From Arenicellales bacterium (GTDB lineage: Bacteria; Pseudomonadota; Gammaproteobacteria; Arenicellales; UBA868): a DNA stretch of 12,002 bases. The stretch covers positions 1 to 12,002 of the forward strand of contig JAPKAJ010000054.1 of the NCBI GenBank assembly GCA_028825345.1. Reading direction: 5' to 3'. Below, piece after piece: positions 6,708 to 12,002 of the stretch (position 1 is the first letter of the stretch; every line of letters starts with the position of its first letter). The position numbers and the translations under genes were made by a program. The notes under the pieces are model-generated. The model was not told the origin of the DNA. It did not search any database and was given only the letters and a program-made list of their open reading frames with translations.

Positions 6708-7073
6708 TAAAATAATTGCGCCGAGGACCGACCGCTGGTCGATAGCGAGCAGATTGTAGCTCGTACAAGCTGAGCGAGAGTTCATAAACTCGACTCCACG
6801 ACCCTCGGTTGCGAGAACTTCAAGTAGTTCAGGTCCGGGAAACTGCTGTGTGGATCCGGTACCAATTATCAAGACTTCCCAGGAAAGGTCAAAAAGCGCT
6901 AGCAGTTGCTCGGTCGAAAATAACCTAAAACTTGCTACCGGCCAGTCTTGCGGTGCAAAGCTGGGTGAGAGCAAAAAACTCGTGCTGCACAACGTAGACC
7001 CGATCGAGACCGAAACAGCGTCATACCCTTGGATGACCCTGATATTCGCGCTGCTCTCAACCTGCAAGTCCAT
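6699..7073 (-). CDS. Mth938-like domain (DUF498) protein
   Basis: This predicted 124-residue soluble protein belongs to the Mth938/NDUFAF3-like family (DUF498). The signature is visible: IRVIQGYDAVSV and ..GSTLCSTSFLLSP in the first half, then WEVLIIGTGSTQQFP and the central GRGVEFMNSRSACTSYNLLA segment. The whole family length of about 120 residues is present. The human relative NDUFAF3 assists assembly of respiratory complex I; the bacterial function is unknown, so none is claimed. The ATG at 7071-7073 has an AAAGGA ribosome binding site 10 bases upstream, and an in-frame stop lies just before it. In many beta- and gammaproteobacteria this family is found close to hom and thrC, as here, where it is divergent from hom. 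Confidence 0.88.
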   Translation of the reverse strand: MDLQVESSANIRVIQGYDAVSVSIGSTLCSTSFLLSPSFAPQDWPVASFRLFSTEQLLALFDLSWEVLIIGTGSTQQFPGPELLEVLATEGRGVEFMNSRSACTSYNLLAIDQRSVLGAIILPL

Positions 7074-7166
7074 GGGTCAACGATCCTTTACGATTTGCCA
7101 AGCCTTCAACGGCCAACACCTGCAACCGAGTGGCTCACAACAGAATCACCTGAAAGAAGTTTGGGA

Positions 7167-7172
7167 TACAAT
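7167..7172 (+). promoter_or_regulatory. Possible -10 box of the hom-thrC promoter
   Basis: TACAAT at 7167-7172 is a good -10 hexamer 62 bases before the hom ATG. No good -35 lies 16-18 bases upstream, so the promoter would need an activator or another sigma factor. A short inverted repeat (CGCTC-GT-GAGCG, 7177-7188) falls at the expected transcript start. Confidence 0.3.
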
Positions 7173-7234
7173 CCGACGCTCGTGAGCGCTCTTGCGCATT
7201 CGAATTTTTTGGCTTTTCTTCGGATTGAGATCAT

Positions 7235-8560
7235 ATGAAACCAGTCAGTGTCGGCGTTATCGGCCTGGGCACAGTAGGCGCCGGAACGGTAGATGTGCTT
7301 CGGCGCAATGGTGAAGAGATCTTTCGTCGGGCAGGCCGGGAGATCAAAGTTACCCGGGCAGCCGTTCGTGATCTGGCGCGTTCGCGTGACTGTAACACTG
7401 CAGGTATTTCGCTTACAGCCAATCCGCATGAAATAGTTGAAGACCCCGAAATTGACGTCGTTATAGAGCTCATTGGTGGGTGTGATGTTGCCTTTGACCT
7501 GATCAGCGCTGCTCTTGATCATGGGAAGCACGTTGTCACCGCGAACAAAGCGTTAATCGCAACACGGGGAAACGAGATCTTTCACCAAGCCTCTTCGGCA
7601 GGGCTGGTCGTCGCCTTCGAAGCGGCCGTCGCCGGAGGCATTCCCGTGATTAAGGTCCTAAGAGAAGGGCTGGCGGGCAACCGGGTAGAAAATCTAGTTG
7701 GGATACTCAATGGCACCTGCAATTTCATTCTCAGCGGAATGCAAGACGACCGTTCTGACTACGCGGAGGTCCTATTAAAAGCCCAGGCCAACGGTTACGC
7801 CGAGGCAGATCCCAGTGTTGATGTGCAGGGGGTAGATGCCGCGCACAAGCTTACTATTCTTGCGTCCATTGCCTATGGCGTGCATCTTGATTTTAAGTCG
7901 GTACACGTTGAGGGTATCAGCGATATCACGCAAGACGACATTATTTATGCTCGGGAACTTGGTTATCGAATCAAACACCTTGGCATCGCACGGCGCTTAC
8001 CTAATGGATTGGATCTTCGAGTGCACCCCTGCCTGGTGGGAGACGATCATCTACTGTCAAACGTCTCCGGCGTAATGAACGCTATCGTCGTGAATGGAGA
8101 CGCCGTGGGAGAGACCCTTTTCTATGGGGCCGGGGCAGGGGCCCAACCTACAGCGTCCGCGGTAATCGCAGATTTGGTTGATGTTGTCAGGACGCTAACC
8201 TCTGACCCAGGTAATCGGGTGCCCCATCTGGCATTTCAACCCGCGGCACTTGCCGCGCCTGGAATCGTTCCCTTATCCGAGATAGTCTGCGCGCATTACC
8301 TTAGATTAACGGTCCACGATCGTCCGGGAGTGCTAGCTGACATTACCCGTATTCTCGGGGATTATCAGGTAAGTATTGAGGCGATACGACAGCAGCGGAG
8401 TGCCGATGCGCTTGGTAATGTGCCAGTTGTGATCGTGACCCACAGAGCGCTGGAAGCGAACGTTGCAATGGCCGTCTCGGAGATTGAGGCCCTTTCAACG
8501 AATGCAAGGGCGGCAACAAGGATTCGCTTGGAAACTCTGGAGATCTCCGTCGATGAGTGA
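7235..8560 (+). CDS. hom: Homoserine dehydrogenase
   Basis: This NAD(P)H-dependent enzyme reduces aspartate 4-semialdehyde to homoserine, the branch-point step toward threonine and methionine. The 441-residue product is a normal full-length monofunctional Hom, not fused to aspartokinase. Visible features are the dinucleotide-binding motif GVIGLGTVG (7-15), TANKAL with K105, NGTCNFIL (159-166), and YAEADPSVDVQGVDAAHKL with the catalytic-site K205. A C-terminal ACT domain begins near residue 352 (LTVHDRPGVLADITRIL) and is expected to mediate feedback by threonine. The ATG at 7235 is exactly the family start; upstream there is only a weak GAG-type ribosome binding site. The stop overlaps thrC by eight bases, so the two genes are probably cotranscribed. 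Confidence 0.97.
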   Translation: MKPVSVGVIGLGTVGAGTVDVLRRNGEEIFRRAGREIKVTRAAVRDLARSRDCNTAGISLTANPHEIVEDPEIDVVIELIGGCDVAFDLISAALDHGKHVVTANKALIATRGNEIFHQASSAGLVVAFEAAVAGGIPVIKVLREGLAGNRVENLVGILNGTCNFILSGMQDDRSDYAEVLLKAQANGYAEADPSVDVQGVDAAHKLTILASIAYGVHLDFKSVHVEGISDITQDDIIYARELGYRIKHLGIARRLPNGLDLRVHPCLVGDDHLLSNVSGVMNAIVVNGDAVGETLFYGAGAGAQPTASAVIADLVDVVRTLTSDPGNRVPHLAFQPAALAAPGIVPLSEIVCAHYLRLTVHDRPGVLADITRILGDYQVSIEAIRQQRSADALGNVPVVIVTHRALEANVAMAVSEIEALSTNARAATRIRLETLEISVDE

Positions 8561-9611
8561 TAGTGGCGCAGGGTTGATCTCGCGGTACCAGGCGAGGCTT
8601 GCATTGCCAACTTCTGTCAAGCCTATTAGCTTGCAGGAAGGGTCTACACCCCTGGTGTGTTTGAACTCCCTGTGTGATCCAGAGCGGGGAATTGTCGTTT
8701 ACGGCAAAGTGGAAGGAGCCAATCCCACAGGCTCATTTAAGGATCGGGGGATGACGGTCGCGATTACGATGGCCGCCCATGAGGGAAGTGAAGCGGTCAT
8801 CTGCGCATCCACCGGTAATACGTCCGCAGCGGCTGCTGCCTACGCTGCGAGGGCGGGTATGAAGGCATTTGTTGTGATTCCAGATGGGAAGATAGCGCTT
8901 GGCAAGTTGGCCCAGGCCATGATGCACGGGGCTCGGGTCATTCAGATCGCCGGCAACTTCGATGAAGGAATGCAGATAGTGAAGGCGATGCCTGACGAGG
9001 CGCCGGTGACATTAGTCAATTCGGTCAATCCCTACCGCCTGCAAGGGCAAAAAACTGCAGCTTTTGAGATCGTCGACAGTTTGGGCAGAGCACCCGATTA
9101 TCACTTTCTTCCCGTGGGTAATGCGGGCAATATCAGCGCCTACTGGTTGGGATATTCCGAGTATCATCAGACCGGCGACCTCGATAAACTGCCCATTATG
9201 GTTGGCTGCCAAGCAGCAGGGGCTGCGCCTTTTGTGCATGGCAAGATTGTTGCTGACCCAGAGACTGTTGCGACTGCGATACGTATCGGTAATCCACAAT
9301 CCTGGGATCTTGCGCAGGCCGCGCGAAGTGAGTCAGGGGGCTGGTTTGTAGCACACGAAGATCAGCTAATTCTCGATGCTCAGCAGTATTTGGCTCAACG
9401 TGAGGGGATTTTCTGCGAGCCCGCTTCCGCGGTTTCTGTCGCCGCATTAATCTCGGCTTTACGCGAGTCTGCAATTCCGGACCAATCCGTGGTCGTATGC
9501 ACCTTAACCGGTCACGGGCTTAAAGATCCAGATACGGCCATTAGTCAAAGCCCAGAACCCCTGCGGGTCGCGCCGACGCTGGGCGCAGTGCGGGATGCTA
9601 TCCTTCGCTGA
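8553..9611 (+). CDS. thrC: Threonine synthase
   Basis: This PLP enzyme converts O-phosphohomoserine to threonine. The predicted 352 residues match the short bacterial form (Bacillus-like) and not the longer E. coli/yeast type. The cofactor lysine is K63 in NPTGSFKDRGM. STGNTSAAAAAYAARAGM follows, and the phosphate-binding loop GNAGN lies in LPVGNAGNISAYW. The C-terminal VCTLTGHGLKDP motif is typical of the family. The ATG at 8553 overlaps the hom stop in ATGAGTGA; longer in-frame starts reaching back to 8463 would lie inside hom and add unrelated sequence. hom supplies homoserine; the homoserine kinase needed between the two steps is not in the window. Confidence 0.96.
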   Translation: MSDSGAGLISRYQARLALPTSVKPISLQEGSTPLVCLNSLCDPERGIVVYGKVEGANPTGSFKDRGMTVAITMAAHEGSEAVICASTGNTSAAAAAYAARAGMKAFVVIPDGKIALGKLAQAMMHGARVIQIAGNFDEGMQIVKAMPDEAPVTLVNSVNPYRLQGQKTAAFEIVDSLGRAPDYHFLPVGNAGNISAYWLGYSEYHQTGDLDKLPIMVGCQAAGAAPFVHGKIVADPETVATAIRIGNPQSWDLAQAARSESGGWFVAHEDQLILDAQQYLAQREGIFCEPASAVSVAALISALRESAIPDQSVVVCTLTGHGLKDPDTAISQSPEPLRVAPTLGAVRDAILR

Positions 9612-9650
9612 CGAGATCAGTTTTTTGGTTAATGATGTAGTACGGCTCGT

Positions 9651-9657
9651 AAGGAGG
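9651..9657 (+). promoter_or_regulatory. Strong Shine-Dalgarno site of the exonuclease gene
   Basis: AAGGAGG sits five bases before the ATG at 9663. It is the best ribosome binding site in the window and fixes this start codon. Neighbouring genes have weak sites or rely on overlaps. Confidence 0.8.
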
Positions 9658-9662
9658 CCTTT

Positions 9663-10460
9663 ATGCCCGGGGGCAATGTTCTGGTTTTTGATATCGAGAC
9701 AGTCCCCGATGTAAAGGGTGGTAGACAGTTACTTAATCTTAAAGGCCTTAGTGACGAGGACGTTGCCCTGGCCATGCGGACACTTCGTATACAAAAAACG
9801 GGAAAGACAGACTTTCTCTCTCATTTCCAACACCAAATAGTCGCAATATCAGCCGTATTGGTCAGCAACGACAGCCTTAAGGTGTGGTCGTTAGGTAATC
9901 CTGCTTCAGGGGAAAAAGAATTATTGGAACGGTTTTTCGATGGAATAGAGAAATTTTCTCCCGTTCTTGTGAGTTGGAATGGCAACGGCTTCGATCTCCC
10001 GGTCATCCATTACCGTGCTTTAAAACATGGTGTTGCATCAGCGCGTTACTGGGACAACGGCGATATTGATCGAGAATTTCGTTGGAATAACTACCTCAGT
10101 CGATTTCATGCCCGGCATCTTGATCTGATGGACGTCCTATCCGGGTATCAGCCAAGGGCTGTTGTTCCACTCGATGAGTTGGCGGTGATGCTTGGGTTCC
10201 CTGGAAAGATGGGGATGAGTGGCGCTCAGGTCTGGGAAAGCTTCTGCTCCGGGCAAATTGATGCAATACGGGACTACTGCGAAACTGACGTCTTGAACAC
10301 CTACCTGGTGTATCTGCGGTTTCAACAGATTCGCGGCGTTCTTAATCAAAACGAATTAGAGCGCGAGCAAAACCGCCTGCGGGATCTTCTTGCGGACAGT
10401 AGCAGACCCCACCTAGCTGAGTTCCTTGCGCGCTGGCCGGCCTTGGGTAGTGTCAGTTAA
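9663..10460 (+). CDS. PolB-exonuclease-like 3'-5' exonuclease (DEDD superfamily)
   Basis: This predicted 265-residue protein belongs to the family of stand-alone 3'-5' exonucleases related to the proofreading domain of DNA polymerase B. All three active-site motifs are visible: Exo I VFDIETVPD (D10, E12), Exo II SWNGNGFDLPVI (D111), and Exo III YCETDVLNTY (Y205, D209). The four acidic metal ligands are therefore present, and the enzyme should be active on single-stranded DNA or RNA ends; the natural substrate is unknown. There is no polymerase domain and no room for one. The C-terminal 40 residues are charged and helical. Its own strong ribosome binding site and a 51-base gap after thrC suggest it can be translated independently. 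The rlmD start lies inside its 3' end. Confidence 0.9.
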   Translation: MPGGNVLVFDIETVPDVKGGRQLLNLKGLSDEDVALAMRTLRIQKTGKTDFLSHFQHQIVAISAVLVSNDSLKVWSLGNPASGEKELLERFFDGIEKFSPVLVSWNGNGFDLPVIHYRALKHGVASARYWDNGDIDREFRWNNYLSRFHARHLDLMDVLSGYQPRAVVPLDELAVMLGFPGKMGMSGAQVWESFCSGQIDAIRDYCETDVLNTYLVYLRFQQIRGVLNQNELEREQNRLRDLLADSSRPHLAEFLARWPALGSVS

Positions 10461-11787
10461 TCAGATCGCCCCTTTCCCGGCGGTGGTCGACTCTTTAAGC
10501 CATGATGGCCGCGGGGTCGCCCGGGTCGAGGGTAAAGTGTGGTTTGTTGAAGGAGCACTTCCAGGTGAGACCGTCATCGTTCGGCCCACCAAAATTAGAC
10601 GTTCTTTTTCGGTAGGGCTGGTTGATAAAATAATCGTCCAATCAAAGAATCGGACAAAGGCACCTTGTCAATATTTTGGGACCTGCGGCGGCTGTGCCTT
10701 ACAGCACCTTGAGCATAGCGCTCAATTAACCTTTAAGCGCCAGACCCTCCTTGATGCACTGGGCAAGGCCGGCGTTGGTCCAGTGGGGGTAACGAATCCC
10801 ATTGGCGCTATACCGTGGGGATATCGTCGGAGGGCACGACTCAGCGTCCGCTTTGTACCGAAGAAGGGCGGAGTTCTGGTCGGCTTTCGTGAGCGAAATA
10901 ATAAATATGTCATACCGCTGGCGGAGTGCTTGGTGATCGATCCTTCAGTAAACTCGGTTCTCGCGACACTACCAAGCCTTCTACAGGGGATGAGCACCCC
11001 TGATCGATTCCCGCAAATCGAAGTGGCCGTGGGGGATAACGCAACCGCGCTGGTCTTTCAACACCTCGAGCCCTTAACGACAGGAGACACGTACCGTCTG
11101 GAACAGTTTGCTCGTGAAAATAACCTACTGGTCTACAGCCAAAGCGGGGGTTCAGGTTCGGTTGAAGCGATCTTTCCAGGTCAACCCGTGCTTTTAGATT
11201 ACGCTTTGCCTGAGTTCTCAATCTCGGTCGGTTTTTCGCCGACCGATTTCATTCAGGTTAATCGGCTGGTTAACCAAGCGCTGGTAGGGATGGTTATTGA
11301 TTGGCTGGACATTAGACCCACGGATTCGGTGCTAGATCTATTTTGCGGATTGGGTAACTTTTCGCTACCGGCAGCCCGTGGGGCAAAGAGGGTTCTCGGG
11401 GTAGACCAAAGCCCAAGCTTGATCTCACGAGCTCGTGATAACGCTCACCAAAATGACATCTCTAACGCCGCCTTTGAGTGCCGTAACCTTTTTAGCAAGG
11501 ATTTGGAGATCTGGGGTCCAGGACAATTCTCAAAGGTCATCGTTGACCCTCCGAGAAGTGGAGCCCTAGAGTTATTGAACTTTGTCAACGAACGGGTTAA
11601 GCCGCGTTTTCTCGCTTATGTATCCTGTGATCCAGCAACGCTAGCGCGAGATGCCGCATCTCTTACCAAATCTGGGGCCTACCGACTAGTGAAACTGGGG
11701 CTGGCCGATATGTTTCCACATACCGCTCACATAGAATCTGTCGCCCTGTTTCACCGGTGTGCAGATACCGTTTTGGGTGCAAAATAA
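10450..11787 (+). CDS. rlmD: 23S rRNA (uracil-5-)-methyltransferase RlmD
   Basis: This enzyme uses S-adenosylmethionine to make 5-methyluridine at 23S rRNA position 1939 (E. coli numbering; formerly RumA). From the GTG at 10450 the product is 445 residues, close to E. coli RlmD (433). An N-terminal TRAM domain spans about residues 6-62 (DSLSHDGRGVARVEGKVWFV). A 4Fe-4S cluster site follows: C73, C79, C82 (CxxxxxCGGC) and C160 in AEC. The SAM-binding motif is VLDLFCGLGNFSLP. VDPPRSG and YVSCDP carry the catalytic cysteine C393, and HIESVALF carries the base E429. A TTG at 10426 is an alternative start eight codons longer, and neither start has a clear ribosome binding site. The GTG overlaps the exonuclease stop by 11 bases. 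RlmD is chosen over RlmC or TrmA because of the TRAM plus cluster layout and the length. Confidence 0.95.
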   Translation: MSVNQIAPFPAVVDSLSHDGRGVARVEGKVWFVEGALPGETVIVRPTKIRRSFSVGLVDKIIVQSKNRTKAPCQYFGTCGGCALQHLEHSAQLTFKRQTLLDALGKAGVGPVGVTNPIGAIPWGYRRRARLSVRFVPKKGGVLVGFRERNNKYVIPLAECLVIDPSVNSVLATLPSLLQGMSTPDRFPQIEVAVGDNATALVFQHLEPLTTGDTYRLEQFARENNLLVYSQSGGSGSVEAIFPGQPVLLDYALPEFSISVGFSPTDFIQVNRLVNQALVGMVIDWLDIRPTDSVLDLFCGLGNFSLPAARGAKRVLGVDQSPSLISRARDNAHQNDISNAAFECRNLFSKDLEIWGPGQFSKVIVDPPRSGALELLNFVNERVKPRFLAYVSCDPATLARDAASLTKSGAYRLVKLGLADMFPHTAHIESVALFHRCADTVLGAK

Positions 11788-11803
11788 CGATCGCACGTCT
11801 CGG

Positions 11804-12002
11804 TCAACCTTCGGTGCCGGTTTTGCCCGACTCCACCGAAGCAGGCGCCGGCGATGAGTCAGTACTGCTCTTCGATGCCCGCTCCTGTTGTTGGCTGCGA
11901 GAATTAGGGCGTGGGCCTTGCCCTCCAGAACGACCTCTACCTCCGCGCGATCGGCGCTGACCGGATTTTTGACCTGAGGTCGAACTCGAGGCGTTATCTG
12001 CG
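11804..12002 (-). CDS. C-terminal Arg/Gly/Ser-rich tail of an unidentified protein (partial)
   Basis: A minus-strand frame is open from the right edge to a TGA at 11804-11806 and gives the last 65 residues of a protein. The visible part is low in hydrophobic residues. It has an RG-rich stretch (GQRRSRGGRGRSGGQG), then Gln/Ser/Pro/Thr-rich sequence ending in GKTGTEG. Such disordered basic tails are common on DEAD-box RNA helicases such as RhlB or RhlE in gammaproteobacteria, and on some other RNA-binding proteins. No helicase core is inside the window, so the helicase identity is a guess. The gene converges with rlmD, with 16 bases between the stops. The frame choice rests on the biased composition and on continuity to the window edge. 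Confidence 0.55.
   Translation of the reverse strand, partial: ADNASSSTSGQKSGQRRSRGGRGRSGGQGPRPNSRSQQQERASKSSTDSSPAPASVESGKTGTEG
11809..11841. repeat. Inverted repeat just after rlmD, inside the end of the minus-strand gene
   Basis: CTTCGGTG (11809-11816) and CACCGAAG (11834-11841) are perfect 8-base inverted arms with a 17-base spacer. An inner CGG/CCG pair (11818-11820, 11827-11829) could extend the stem. It starts 22 bases after the rlmD stop and lies in the last codons of the minus-strand gene. It could help end rlmD transcription, but no T-run follows it. Confidence 0.35.

Noticed and set aside
6850..7238. Two + strand frames opposite the Mth938-like gene, continuing toward hom
   Set aside because: They lie antisense to a gene with clear family motifs and have no domain features. 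Only the last 18 codons of one were kept, as a weak leader-peptide idea.
11757..11960. A 67-residue + strand frame after rlmD
   Set aside because: It begins inside rlmD and runs antisense to the RG-rich tail. It is rich in Arg, Pro and Cys with no pattern, and the minus-strand frame explains the composition better.
1..12002. A new defence, mobile or secondary-metabolite system
   Set aside because: Nearly every base falls in recognisable housekeeping genes. I saw no transposase, integrase, toxin-antitoxin pair, CRISPR repeat, reverse transcriptase or cluster of unknown genes.

Overview
The window reads as ordinary chromosomal DNA of a gammaproteobacterium, probably free-living and not closely identifiable from sequence alone. 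The best clue is the gene run surE-pcm-yqaA-nlpD, the classic gammaproteobacterial stress and cell-envelope block. A nearby hom-thrC pair and an rlmD gene fit the same group. Coding density is very high, base composition looks even, and there are no tRNA or rRNA genes, insertion sequences, CRISPR arrays or phage genes.

Layout. (1) 1-1050: the 3' part of a type II branched-chain aminotransferase gene (ilvE), overlapped by a small gene for an exported monohaem c-type cytochrome. (2) 1196-2422: a CorB/YfjD-like membrane protein (DUF21, two CBS domains, CorC_HlyC domain), convergent with (3) 2501-3700, minus strand: a cation diffusion facilitator with an extra C-terminal domain. (4) 3888-6679: surE, pcm, yqaA and nlpD, each overlapping the next by 1, 4 and 8 bases, behind a plausible sigma-70 promoter with an extended -10. 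rpoS, the usual gene after nlpD, is absent. (5) 6699-7073, minus strand: a Mth938-like (DUF498) protein, convergent with nlpD and divergent from hom. (6) 7235-9611: hom and thrC, overlapping by 8 bases, which take aspartate semialdehyde to threonine. (7) 9663-11787: a PolB-exonuclease-like 3'-5' exonuclease and rlmD, overlapping. (8) 11804-12002, minus strand: the Arg/Gly/Ser-rich C-terminal tail of a gene that runs off the window.

How the genes relate. The first gene (branched-chain amino acids) and hom-thrC (threonine, the precursor of isoleucine) are biosynthetic. SurE and Pcm handle nucleotides and damaged proteins under stress. YqaA and NlpD act at the membrane and cell wall. The CorB-like protein and the CDF transporter deal with metal ions. 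The last genes concern nucleic acids.

I found no convincing new multi-gene system. The points most worth a second look are nlpD without rpoS, the cytochrome with no obvious methionine ligand, the extended CDF transporter, and a few inverted repeats at gene junctions. No stretch without a gene exceeds 300 bases; the longest gaps are 3701-3887, 7074-7234 and 1051-1195.
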